Positions 22,626-34,374 of a DNA stretch of 64,000 bases are shown here, one piece after another. Location: NCBI GenBank assembly GCA_035235625.1, contig CP141146.1, positions 23,492,501 to 23,556,500 of the forward strand. The letters are read 5' to 3'. Position numbers and translations under genes: made by a program. The notes beneath the pieces are model-generated. The model saw only the letters and a list, made by a program, of their open reading frames with translations, was not told the origin of the DNA and ran no database searches. Numbering within the stretch: position 1 is the stretch's first letter; each line of letters starts with the position of its first letter. This DNA is from Saururus chinensis. Lineage: Eukaryota > Streptophyta > Magnoliopsida > Piperales > Saururaceae.

Positions 22626-23379
22626 AAACATTTTAATTTAAAAAACATATAAATAGCAATGCTTATTTTTACACAAATATGCATAGTATTTATGACGCTT
22701 GTATATAAATGTCGATATTAAGAATTATTATTTAAAAAATTAAAATTATTTGCAATGCTCAATGAAAAGTGTGGCCAATTTATATCATTTAGCCACACTT
22801 CTTACACATTATAAAAAACAGTTCTAATTGTTTTTATTAATTCAGTAGTAATTGCATGCTTAATTACAAGTTGTGATACTTAAGCTTAAGCATTGTAAAT
22901 AATCTAGGTGTTTGTAATGTTTATATATAAGCCTTACTTAATATTTATATTTTTAGTTTAAATTTTTTTCTCTCTCCTCTCCTCTCTCTCTTCTCTTCTC
23001 ATCTCTCTCTCCTCTCTTCTCTTCTCTTTCCTCTCTCCTCTCTCCTCTCTCTTCTCTTCTTCTCTCTCTCCCTCTTCCCTCTCTTCTCTTCTCTTCTCTC
23101 TCCCCTCCCTCTTCAGTCTCTCCTCTCTCTCTCCTCTCTGCATCTCCTCTTATCTTTCTCTTCTACCACTCTCTCCTCTCTCTCTCTTCACTCACTCTTC
23201 TCTCTTTTTTCTTTCCCTTCTTTCTGTCTTTCTTCTCTCCTCTTTTTTCTTTCTTTCTTCTCTCTCCATCTCTCTTTTCCCCCGGCTCTCTAGTTTTTTA
23301 TTAATAGTGACATTTAGAAATAAACATCGCGAACAATGGTTATAATGGCGACATTTAAATCTAAATGTGACTAACAAAT
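22626..23379. repeat. AT-rich CACTA-like spacer and CT tract
   Basis: 22626-22970 is AT-rich with faint, decayed subterminal motifs (GACGCTTG, GCAATGCT). 22971-23280 is a CT-rich tract. 23300-23375 again carries subterminal-like GCGACATTT motifs leading into the GC-rich block. No gene is seen. Confidence 0.6.
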
Positions 23380-24110
23380 GCCTTTGCGAGCTAAAAGAGT
23401 TGCCAAATTGTTTTCACTTGGGCAAAAATTGCCCGCATATTTTGGCCTTGCGTTGCCAGGCAAAATTTCACCCAGCCATGCTTCAAATTCCCCCACTCCT
23501 TCTGCACACCACACTTATCCCTACATTGTGTCTCCAGCCCTAGCCGACAGTCGTTGCCACCGCCGTGAGTCTGCTATGATGCAGTTGCTTCCCGTCAGCA
23601 ATGCCCCCTCTCCGGTTCTTCTCCCTTCTCCGCTGCTCCCCCCTTCTCTCCCTTCCTCCCGGCCACAAGTTTTGCTTAGGGGCACCGGAGTTTGACTCCT
23701 CACTCCCGATTTTGATGCCCCATCCCCTCTTCCTCCGCACTTACCACCTTCTGTCCCATCCTCTATTTTGCATTTCTCCCCCTTCTCCACTATAGCCGCC
23801 AGAGGAACCTACTCTGGTGCTAGATTCTGGCCCATCACCTCCTCCTCCCTCTTGCTACCCCATCTTTCCCAGAGGCCCCCCTCCCTCCCCTCCTCTGCTT
23901 TCCTATTCAACTATTCTCTCCCCCCCACTATAGTTGCCGGAGGAGGGGGCTCAGGGAGCCGTAGTTCGGCTCCCCACCGCCTCCTCCCCCCAATCCCCTC
24001 TCGCACCTGGTCCCCTTGCTCCCCTCCTCTCAATCCTCTATTTGCCCCCACCTCCCCCCTTGCTCAATATCTCTCCCCCCAGCGCCAGACCCAACTTTGT
24101 CGCAAAAGAT
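23380..24110. other. GC-rich block of the CACTA complex
   Basis: A pyrimidine- and GC-rich island with several overlapping Pro/Ser-rich frames and no recognisable domain. Its left edge (23414-23480) holds GGGCAAAAATTGCCCGC and CAGGCAAAATTTCACCC, degenerate versions of the palindrome found beside the GC-rich blocks at 27466, 36822, 50688 and 59524. It is the family's GC-rich module rather than a host gene, as far as can be seen. Confidence 0.5.
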
Positions 24111-24139
24111 ACATGTATTAAATTTATTTTCAAAAGTCA

Positions 24140-26368
24140 TAACTATTAGTGAGGCTTTAGCTTAAGCGTCCCTAATAGTTTTAACAATAGTGACGCTTGT
24201 GAAAAAGTGTCGCTAATAGTTAGACTATTAGTTACGCTTCCGAAAAGTGTCGCTAATAGTTATGAATTTAAATTAAAAATTAAAAATTTAGAACTAATAG
24301 CGACGCTTGTAAATGAGCATTGATAATAGCGACACTTGTTTATTAATTAATTTTTTAATAAATAATTATATAATAAATATTAAAAATTTTAAAATAAACT
24401 TTTTAAATATAATATATTTTCTTCAATATTGACTATTTGTATAAATAATAAATAAATATTAAAATTTTAATAAAAGGCAGTGTTAATAATAGATTAAACT
24501 CACTATTTAAATATAATATATTTTATTTATAAAACTATTCTTATTAATTTTGAAATATAATTTATAATAATAGAGAGAGAGTGAAGAGAGAGAAGTGAGG
24601 TAGAGAGTGCATAGAGAGAGAGAAGAGAAGAGAGAGCAGAGGAGATAGTGAGGAGAGGGAGAGAGAGTGAGGAGAGAGAGAAAGACATGTGAGGGTGAGG
24701 AGAGGGAGATAGTGAGAAAGACATGCGAGATAGAAGAGAGAGAGTGAGGAGATAGAGAGTGAGGAGAGAGAGAGAGAAGAGAGAGAAGGTAGAGAGAACA
24801 CAGAGGCAGTGAGAGAAGAGAGAGAGAAATGAGGGAGGGAGAGAGGGAAGGAGGGGAAGAGAGAGAGGGAGGAAAGAGAGAGGGAGAGGGAGAGACTGAG
24901 GGGAGAGAGAGGAAAAGAAAAAGGGGAAGAGAGAGAGGAGAAGGAGAGAGAGAGAGGAGAGAGAGGAGAGGGAGAGAGGGAGGAAGAGGGAGAGAGGAAG
25001 AGAGAGAGAAAGAGGGAGACAGGGTAGAGAGAGAGATGAGTGAGAAAGAGGAGATGAAAAAATTTTAATTATAAATTATTTTTTAACATATTAAAAAATA
25101 AAAAAAATATAGTAGCGATGCATAATCATATGTGTATGGTAGTAGTGACGCATAACCGCATGTATCGCTACTACAATTTTTTTAAAAATTTAAAAAAAGA
25201 GAGAAAAGGGAGAGAGAGAGAGGAGAGAGAAAATAGGAGAGAGAAAAGAGAGAGAGGGAGGAAAGAGAGAGGAAGAGAGAGACAAAGAGGAAGAGAGAGG
25301 GAGGGACAGAGAGAGGGAGGAAGAGAGAGAGAGGTGAGGAGTGAGAGGGGAGAGAGAGGGAGAGAAGAAGAGAGATAGAGGAAGAGAGGGAGGAGACAAG
25401 AAGAGATAGAAGAAGAGAGAGAGAGAGGAGACAGGAAGAGAGAGAGAGAGAGAAAGAGGGAAGAGAGGGTAGAGAGAGATGAGAGAGAAAGAGGGGAGAA
25501 ATAGAGGAGAGAGAAAGAGGGGAGGGAAAAAATTTTAATTATAAATTATTTTTACACATTTTAAATTTTAAAAAATGTATAGTAGTGACGGATATTCATA
25601 TGTGTTGCTACTACGACTTATAACTATATGCATTACTACTACCTTGTGTAGTAGCGAGGCATTCCAATGTGCGTTGCTACTATAGAAGGTAGTAGCGACG
25701 CATACCGTTATGCGTCACTACTACAATTTTTTGTAAAAATATTAAAATAAAATAGAAATGGGAGAGAGAGGAGAGAGAGAAGAGAGAGAGGGAGGGAGAA
25801 AGAGAGAGAGGAGAGGAGGGAGGGAGGGGAAAGAAGAGGAGAGAGAGGGGAGAGAGAGGAAGAGGGAGAGGGAGAGGGAGAGGGAGAGAGGAGGAAGAGA
25901 GAGAGACGAGAGATAGGGGAGATAGAGAGAGGGAGGAAGAGAGATAGAGGAGAGGAGAGAGGGAGAGAGGAGGAGAGGAAGAGAAAGAGGAGAGGCATGA
26001 AGAGAGAGAGGGGGGGAGACAGGAAGAGAGAAAGGGGAGAGAGAGAGAGAGAGAGAGAAAGAGGGGAGAGAGGGTTGAGAGATAGATGAGAGAGAAATAA
26101 GGGGGGAGAGAGAAGAGAGTGTGGGGAGGGAAAATTTTAATTATAAATTATTTTTAAATATTTTAAAAAATAGAAAATTATTTAGTAGTGACGCATAACC
26201 GTATGCTTCGTGTAGTAGTCGCTACTACAAATTTTTAAAAAAAATTTAAATAAAAGAGAGAAAAGGAAGAGAGGAGAGAGAGAACAAAGAGAGGGAAGAA
26301 GAGGGACAGAGGAGAGGGGAGAGAGGGGGGAGAGAGAGGGAGAGAGAGGAAGAGAGAGAGGAGGGAGA
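24140..26368. repeat. Macro-repeat array: GA tracts alternating with subterminal-repeat spacers
   Basis: After a block of TAGCGACGCTT repeats (24140-24340) and an AT-rich stretch, GA tracts at about 24571-25060, 25195-25530, 25757-26130 and 26250-26368 alternate with spacers of about 130-230 bp. Each spacer starts AATTTTAATTATAAATTATTTTT, carries TAGTAGCGACGCATA and its inverse TATGCGTCGCTACTA, and ends with ATTTAAATAAAAGAGAGAAA. The same unit recurs at 29285-36370. Confidence 0.8.
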
Positions 26369-29042
26369 CACTACAACAAAATAGACTATTAGCGACGCTT
26401 TTAAGTGTCACTAATAATAGCCTAAGCATCGCTAATGACTATAGCAATGTTTAAAAAGCATCGCTAAAAGCATAAAAAATAGTCCCGTCGCAACTGCTTA
26501 TGAAAAGCGTTGCTAATATTACCTATTGGCGATGCTATTGCTAATGAATACTTATTATCGACATTTTATGAAAAACGTCGCCAATAATACATTATTAGCG
26601 ACTTTTATAGACGCGTTGCTATTACATTGATATATTATTAAAAAAACATTAGCGAGATTTTGTATACTTCGCTAAAAAGCTTTAGCGAGATTTTGTATAC
26701 TTCGCTAAAAAGCTTTAGCGACGTTTGTTATACATCGCTAAAAACCATTAGCGATGTTTAAAACAGCATTGCTATAAAAGTTTAAAAAACAGAAATTAAA
26801 GCAAGCGTCGATAACAAACCATTATTAGCGACGCAATAAAGGTCGTCTCTAATAATGTATTTTTTAAAAAAGTAATTAAAAAATGCTATTGGAGATGCTT
26901 ATCAAAGCGTTGCTAAAAAAGAAAAAAAATAGTAAACCGGTCGGGTCATCGAAGACCCAACCGGTATAGGTCAGTGTAGACCGGCACAGGTAAGTGAAGA
27001 CCCGCTCTCGCACAGGTTAGTGAAGACTCACGCTCGAACGGGTCGTCTTCTCACCGGCGGCACAAGGTTGACGCCCGCCGGCCCCCAAGGCTGCAGTGAG
27101 ATGGGATGGAGGCTGTGGGTGGCAGCGGCGGAGAAGGGCGGAGGCTTAGAAGTGGGAGGGAGGAGCTGAGCAGACGGGAGGAGGGGAAGGAGTGGGGAGG
27201 GGGAAAATGGGGAGAGGGGGGGCTAGCAGTCACAGGGGTCTTGGTCTCCAGGAGGCGGTCACAGGGGGCGGTGACCGACAGGTGGTCGCAGGATGGCCGG
27301 GGGTCAGTGAGATAGGAGAGGGGAACCAGGGAAAGTGGGAGCAAAACGGCTGCTGGAGGACGATTCTCCAGGGGACGAACGGCGGGTGGTGGTTGCCACG
27401 GGTCCGGTGGTTGCTGGCGGTGGTCTGTGGAATACGAGTGTGGGAGACTAGTGAGATAGGAGAGGGGGATTTATAGCATGCGGGCAAAATTCACAGATGA
27501 GCGTCACTAATTGTAATGTAATGGCGGCGTTTGCAAATTAACGTCATAAGAATATACACTATTAGCGACTCTCTTCTCCAAGCGTCGTTACAAGCTTTAG
27601 GCTTTTAAAAAAAAAACATAAGTTATTAGTGACGCTGTATCCAGAACGTCGCTAATAGTCCATGTAATTGCGACACATAATAGTTTGCGTCGCAAATACG
27701 TGTATTAGTAGCGACACTTATAATTTCAAATTTTTAAGATTTTTATTCTTTAAAATTAATTTTAAAATTAAAAAAAGAATTAAATAAAAATACTAATAGT
27801 GATGCATAGGTATGTATGTCGCTATTAGTACACGTATTAGCGACATATATCCTTATACGTCGCTAATACATGTACTAATAGCAACGTATAAAACTATACA
27901 ATGATATTAGTATTTTAATTTAATTTAATTTAATTTTTTATTTTAAAAATAAAATATTTAAAAAAAATCAAAATAAAATTCCTCTCTCTTTCCTCCGCTC
28001 TCCTCTCTCTGTCTGTTCCCTCTCCTCTCTATCTCTCTCTTCCCTCTCCTCTCTATCTCTCTCTTCCCTCTCCTCTCTCTATCTCTCTTCCCTCTCCTCT
28101 CTTTCCCCCCTCTCTATCTCTCTCCTCTTCCTCTCTCCGTCTTATTCCTCTCTCTCTATCTTTTCCCTCCCCTCTCCTCTCTCTTTCTCTCTTCCCTCCC
28201 CTCTCTCTATCTTTCCCTCCTCTCTCTCTCTCACCTCCCCTCTCTCTCCTCTCTCTCTCTCTGCGATCCCTCCCTCTCGTCACCTTCTCAATCTCCCTCT
28301 CTTTCTCTCTCACTCCACTCTCTCTTTTATTATAAATTATATTTTAAAATTAATAATTTAATCAATAAAATACATTATATATAAATAGTAAGTTTAATCT
28401 ATTGTATTATTAACACTAGTTTTTATTGAAAATTTAATATTTATTTATTGTATATACAAATAGTAAATATTGAATAAAATATATAATATTTAGGAAGTTT
28501 ATTATAATTTTTTAATATTTATTTCTTAAATAAAATTAATTAATAAAGCTATTAATGACGCTTGATAAGAAACGTTGCTATTAGAAATGGTATTTGCAAC
28601 CCTTATTCAAAAGCGTCACTAGTAATTTAAATTTTTTATTTTTTATTTTTTAATTGATAACTATTAGCCACGCTTTCCTTAGCATCTCTAATAGCAAGTA
28701 CTATTAGCGACGCTTTTGTTTAAGCGTCGCTATTAATAAAGCTTATAGCGACACTTTTGAAAAGAGAAGCTAATAGTTATATTTTTTTCTTTTTTTATTT
28801 AAAATATGCATCTTTTAGTGACGGTTTTATAAAGTGTCGCAAATAGAGAAACTATTAGACTTATAGTAGAGAGTCACTAATAGGGTTAGTATTAGTGACG
28901 CTTTGGACTATGCATCGCTAATATATGATTATTAGCAACACATATGAAATTGCGTCGCTAATAGTTCTTTTTTTTGTGACTCTATTATATACGTCGTAAG
29001 TAAATATTTTTAGCGTCGCTATTACTACATTTTGTTGTAGTG
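26369..29042. mobile_element. Complete non-autonomous CACTA element
   Basis: It starts CACTACAACAAAATAGACTA and ends TACATTTTGTTGTAGTG, the terminal inverted repeats of CACTA transposons. AGA precedes it (26366-26368) and follows it (29043-29045), consistent with the 3-bp target duplication, though the surrounding GA repeat makes this weak evidence alone. Inside are subterminal TTAGCGACG/CGTCGCTAA arrays at both ends (26385-26920, 27500-27960 and 28550-29020), a GC-rich block (26930-27480) and a CT tract (27980-28320). No transposase is encoded. It sits within a GA tract of the surrounding CACTA complex. Confidence 0.85.
27466..27497 (+). promoter_or_regulatory. TATA-like box with GC palindrome at GC-block edge
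   Basis: GGGGGATTTATAGC is followed by ATGCGGGCAAAATTC. The same arrangement, TATA-like box then GGGCGAAATT, occurs at the edges of the GC-rich blocks of the other CACTA copies. A core promoter is inferred from this conservation; no transcript evidence is available. Confidence 0.35.
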
Positions 29043-29860
29043 AGAGAGGAGAGGGAGGGAGAGAGAGGGGAAGAGAGGGGAGAGAGAGAGGAAAGGGGAG
29101 AGAGAGGGAGGGTGAGAGAGAGGGGAAGGGAGGGAGAGAGAGAGAGGAAGAGAGGGGAGAGAGAGAGATAAATGAGGAGAGAGAAAAGAGGAGAGAGAGA
29201 GAGAGAGGGAGGAAGAGAGAGGAGAGGAGAGAGAGGGAGAGAGGAGAGGAGAGGAGAGAGAGGAGACATGAAGAGAGAGAGAAAGAGGGGAGGAAAAAAT
29301 TAAATTATAAATTATTTTTAAATATTTTATAAATGTATTAGCGACGCATACCGGTATGCATTGCTACTACCATTTGTAGTAGCAATGCATACTATTATGC
29401 ATCGCTACTACAATTTTTTATTTTAAATTTAAATATAAGAGAGAAATGGGAGAGGGGATGGAGAAAAGAGGAGAGAGAGAGAAGAGGTAGAGAGAGTGAG
29501 GAAGACAGAGAGGAGAGAGAAAAGAGGAGAGAGAGAGGGAGGAAGGGAGAGAGAGAGGGTAGAGAGAGAGATGAGAGAGAAAGAGAGGAGAGAGAGAAAG
29601 TGGGGAGGAAAAAATTTTAATTATAAATTATTTTTGAACATATTAAAAAATAAAAAAATGTATAGTATGTATGCATAATCATATGTGTCGCTACAAGCGG
29701 CACATAACCATATGCATTGCTACTACCCTAATATAGTAGCAACGCATATCGGTATGCGTCGACGCATACTGTTATACACTGCTACTACAATTTTTTTATA
29801 AATTTTAAATAAAATATAGAAAAGGGAGAGAGAGGAGAGAGAAAATAGGAGAGTGAGAAG
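29043..29860. repeat. Continuation of the macro-repeat array
   Basis: GA tracts at 29043-29300 and about 29440-29620, each followed by the AT-rich and TAGCGACGCATA-type spacer. A last short GA tract near 29825-29860 is cut by the hAT insertion. Confidence 0.75.
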
Positions 29861-30564
29861 CACGGTTCGCCATCTCGGATCTCGGTCTCGTCTCAATAGC
29901 CCAAAAAGATGAGATCTCAGAGAGATCATGTAAAACAATTGCAAGCGTTCAGGTGATTGTAAAAAAATAATTAATACATTTTTCAATGTGGGTATATATT
30001 ATTATTGATAAGTATTAAACAATTATAAACTTATGAGAATATAATAAAATTTATGTAGAGTAAGGAAAAAATATAATATTTATTGATGATGTAAAATGAG
30101 ATAATAGAAATATTGTTTATGTAGAAAAATTAAAACCTATTTAGCTATAAGATCTAAGAATAAGTAAACCCAATGACATAAGACTAAGAATTAATTTAAG
30201 TAGAGCATCTAATAAAATACCAATTTTTCCTTTGTCTCACAATTTTCTATCCTTTACGATGGTTGGATTGCTTAATTGGTCATGACCCGTGATCGGAATC
30301 CTGTGTAGCATGAGTAAAACCATCTTCCTAAGTGAAAGCCATCATTCCCTCTGAGAGTGTCCGGTACTATCATTTCCATCATAATCTCTTCCACTATTAT
30401 TGTCTCCATCATTTGTAGCACTATCATCATCGGACACTAGATCATCTACATGCATGTGAGATCACTTGGTTTTTGAAGATGATACAATTTTTTCTCTAAA
30501 TCTTTCAACATCAATTCTGACTTCTTTTGCTACACCAGCAATTAAGGGATTAGGTTGTTCATCA

Positions 30565-32479
30565 TCATGGTCCATAGAGTATGTTTTCTATATCCTTCAT
30601 CATCAACTTCATATTATAATGACAAAAGACTAGTTTCTTCAACTTATTGTAGGACAATCTATTCCTAGGCTTCATGTGAATGAGGGCAAATGTTCTCCAA
30701 TTTCTCTCACATGGAGATGTAGAGGCAGTTTGTGACAATATACGAATAGCCAACTTGCTTAATGTAGGGCAATCGATCCCATACAATGACCACCATTCTC
30801 CTGGAAAATAAAGAGAACAAAGTAACATCTTCATAGAGATTAATTAATCAATATATGGATAAAAATTTTTATCCTCATGTTCAAGTTACCTGCCCACATT
30901 GTTTTCCTTGATTAAATGACACTTCTACTTCCAAATGTGCCACGTGCATCCCTAAACCTGACAATCTTTATACAAGTTGTTGTATGTCAATGATATTATA
31001 TAAGAAAATAAAGGATAAATTGTGTCCAATTAATATTTAGGTAATTACCTCACTACCAATATTGCCTGCATCATCTGACATTGGGAATAACTTATCAAAT
31101 ATGTCATGCACTGCCTTGATTAAATATGGAATGTGCCCAAGCTTTTTACTATAATGGTACTTAGGATTGAGGTAGTACGCTACATAAAAAATTGCATAAT
31201 AATTAAGATAAGTTAAATATTTCCTAAAAGTAACAATTGTTAGAGATGTTTACTGGCCTTGTTGATGGGTTCATCTATTGATCTTACCCAGCTCTTGTCA
31301 ATAATTTTATTAACCCATACACGAGACCTTGGAGATGAGACTTCAATGGCCATCTTCATCCTATCAATAGCCTCATAAACAGATCCCATAGTTGGAAATT
31401 TTTCAGTGCACATGACTCGTAGAACCTTATGCATTGGCTCCATGATCGCAATTGAATCCCTCACTTCTTCCCAAAACTTGTTATCAAGCACAATTTTCTC
31501 CACATCTGTAGCACATGGATGACTTTGAAGTTAGAGTCTAGCCACTATTGACTTGAGAAGAATGATCGTAGTGTGCTCTTCTCTCTTTGCAAGCTCTCTA
31601 GTGCAATAAAGTTTGTTGCAAACCATGTTGCCTCTGGACGTACTAAATCCCGACCACAAGCCTATCGTATATGGCGAATAAGTTTGTCATGGTTATATAT
31701 AAATCTTGTCACTATTCTTCCCTTTATAACTGCATTTTCAACAAAGCAATGCTTTGCGACTTCTTCAAACATGAGGTCTATACAATGAGCTACACAAGGT
31801 GTCCAATATAATGCATACCTCTGCATCAACATCTTGCCAACTTTCTTATAATTGCTAGCATTGTCTATGACAATCTGAACTACGTTCTTTCTTCCAATTC
31901 TCTTAATTTGTTCTTCAATTAAGTTCATGATGTAGTAAGCATTCTTTTCCTTTCCCGAAGCATCAACTGAGTCTAAAAAATAAATTCTACAGTTGCTATA
32001 AACCATAAAGATGATGGACATTTTTGTCTGCCCCGTCCATCCATCACACAAAATGGGGCATCCATATTCATTCCAAATAGGTTCCATATCCTTAATCCTC
32101 TTGTCCATGTCTTTGACCTCTTTGTCTAAATATGTTCCCAATATATCCTTGGTAGTGGGAGTATATATTCCTTTTCCAACTACTTATGCTTCAGATATCA
32201 TGTTTAGAAAATGAGGATTATCTGCAACATGAGCAGGAATATGGTTAAAGATGAAGAACTTAGAAATCATCCTACCAAGTCTTTCTCTCAAACCAGGTGA
32301 GACAATATTTGTAATAGTCTGTTGGTTTGACACACCACTTTTCTCCTCTTTGCATGTGCTCCACTACTAGAACCACCTATGTCAGTTGGTACAACCCTAA
32401 CTGCTTTAGGCTCATCCTCATCTGATGTGTCAATTTGAACCTCTGATTCGTACCCAAGACAACCAATTTCTGCACGCAT
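30565..32479 (-). pseudogene. hAT transposase, DUF659 and hAT dimerisation domains, decayed
   Basis: In minus-strand order, 32479-32288 holds an acidic N-terminal piece. 32141-31662 holds the DUF659-type core with CPILCDGWTGQTKMS and VVQIVIDNASNYKKVGK, followed by a WTPCVAHCIDLM motif. 31503-31240 continues the central region (FWEEVRDSIAIMEPMHKVLR). 30834-30565 holds the C-terminal hAT dimerisation domain (LSKLAIRILSQTASTSPCERNW). The frame changes near 31670 and there is an in-frame stop near 31528, so no full-length product is expected. The upstream exon(s) and the zinc-finger BED domain were not identified. The order and orientation fit a single original gene inside the hAT element. Confidence 0.8.
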
Positions 32480-32893
32480 CTTTTATTTTTTGTCTCTCGA
32501 ATCAAGCATTTTTTTTCTTTTTTTCCTCCTTGAGGACTTTCAGTTCATTTCGCACATTCTCGGGACTCCTAACCCTTATCTGTTGCCATACTATCTGCAT
32601 AAAACATACAAAAAAATAATAAGCTCTCTGCAGAAAAATCACACTTGACATCTTCATCTAATAAGGTAACCAACACCAAGGTTAGATAAGAGGTTCACAT
32701 TCCAGAAAATTAGTCTGAAAGCAAAAATGATGAATAAAGGAATAAAAATCTGATGAGTAATATTATAAAGAAAATTTTGATAAATTATGGATCTTTGTAA
32801 GAATGTCTATGCCCTTTATTGATAAGGCAAAGGGAACTTGACTCCTGTAGGAACTCTTATGTAACATTCGCTTCATTGTTCTTTTTTCTAACA

Positions 32894-33385
32894 GTAAAAC
32901 TTGTAGTTGGTGGCTTCAGCATGGGTGCTGCAACTGCCCTTTACTCTGCCACTTGTGCTGCTCAAGGTAAGTATGCCAACAGTACCTCGTATCCAGTTAA
33001 CACCGGTTAACCTAAGTGCAGCTGTTTGTCTAAGTGGCTAGCTTCCATGTTCACGGTGCATATAGTCCTAGACTTCACCTCAAATTGACCTGATTAGAAG
33101 AAGATATTTGGCTACGTGTGTATTGGCAAGATGCCTTGTCACTGCAGAGTGCACTTTCTAAATTGCAGTGTGACACTTCCTGATTATTGGCGTGTTTCTT
33201 ATGTAACACAATCAGATGATGTAAATATTACCGTATGAAATGCATTTTATAATTGAAGTAGGGAATAATAATTCGATTCCTCTTGCAGGAGATGATGTTG
33301 TCTGTTTTAAACATGGAGAAAAATCTGCAGAAGTTCTAACTTCGACTGGATTTCAAAATCTTACTTTCAAAACATACAGAGAGTA
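32894..33385 (+). pseudogene. Captured acyl-protein thioesterase gene fragment (host-derived)
   Basis: Two exon-like pieces separated by an intron resemble plant acyl-protein thioesterases/lysophospholipase-like carboxylesterases, which are alpha/beta hydrolases. The first (32894-33055) follows a CTAACAG acceptor and encodes LVVGGFSMGAATALYSATCA, with the GFSMG nucleophile-serine motif. A 10-nt insertion near 33000 shifts the frame of the following NLSAxVxLSGWLPCSR-like block, where the Trp codon is also a stop. The second (from 33289, after TCTTGCAG) encodes DDVVCFKHGEKSAEVLTS and GFQNLTFKTY, with the catalytic aspartate region. The catalytic histidine region and the N-terminus are missing. 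It lies on the opposite strand to the transposase, as expected of transposon gene capture. Not functional as an enzyme. Confidence 0.75.
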
Positions 33386-34374
33386 TGATAAATTAGTTTA
33401 TATGTTTGCTACATATAAGTGCAACAAACAACAGCATAAATGAGCTATGTTACATAGGAGAAGACCAAGGCAAATATATAGATTTGCAAAATAGACCATA
33501 CCAAAGAATACTCATAGATGGCCAAATTGTTCAGACATTCAATCCAGTGAAACAAACACAACACTTTTTTGTACAAGTATTCAAGTGCCTCCTTGACTAT
33601 ATGATTAAGTAGGAACAACAAATGCATATCAAGCCAACTAACATGAACTAGTAAAATCCATAAATTGTAAAATAGAGATCAAAGCCAAGATCAAATACTG
33701 GAACTCACCTGAAGCAGAGAGATATTGGACAACCGCACGCTGCCACTGCTGTTTGCAAACACTTGCTTCAAGCCCGTTAAATTGGACGGGGATGGGGACG
33801 AGCCCTTTATAGTCGATGTATGGTACATTGGTACTTCCCCTCTTTCAGTTTGGTTAAAACTTGGAAGTTCGAATCCTACTTGGAATTGGAGCTTCGGTTT
33901 GGTTGAAACATGGAAGTTTGAACCCTATTTGGAATTGGAACCTGGCAGACCGCATTGTAGTACTGAATTTTGGGTGGAAGTGGGAGCAAGCTTCTTTTCC
34001 TTGAGGACGGTGTCTGAAGGAGCGGGCTTTTGGCTAGAGCCTCCACCGCCTTTGAGCGGATTCCGCTGTTGGAGGAAGAGGAGGACCGGATAGGTGGTTG
34101 GCTGACCATGACTGGGACTGCTCCTGTACCTCCGCCATGGGAGCACCCGGGCTGGCCGCGTCGGACATCAAATTTCCACCAAGCAATAGCTCAGGATTGG
34201 GAGTCAGGATGGGATGAATCCTGGTCTCATCGGATCTCAGCCCTCTCAGCGAGATCTTGTGGGGATCTCGCCGAAATTTCGATTTTCATCTCTACTCGAT
34301 CTCGTGGCTCGGTAGAGATGCCGAGAGAGAGATCTCGGCGAGATCTCGCCAAGACAGCTAACCATGGTGAGAAG

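Larger units (their letters stand above)
29861..34366 (-). mobile_element. hAT transposon carrying a host gene fragment
   Basis: The element starts CACGGTTCGCC and the complement of its right end is CATGGTTAGC, imperfect hAT-type inverted repeats. It is flanked by the exact 8-bp duplication GTGAGAAG at 29853-29860 and 34367-34374, the hallmark of hAT insertion. Both ends are rich in GAGATCTCG palindromes (29872-29925 and 34220-34350), likely subterminal transposase-binding repeats. It holds a decayed transposase gene on the minus strand (about 30565-32479) and, on the + strand, exons of an acyl-protein thioesterase gene (32894-33385). The interior at 33640-34160 contains a short tandem duplication around GGTTRAAAC[A/T]TGGAAGTT and an unassigned frame. 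It inserted into the GA array, so it is younger than that array. Confidence 0.85.

Noticed and set aside
21518-22684. 388-residue open frame rich in Ser, Leu and Pro on the minus strand
   Set aside because: It is the translation of a GA/CT simple repeat, with no domain or complexity; the same holds for the Arg/Glu frames and similar frames throughout 24.5-36.7 kb and 48-62 kb.
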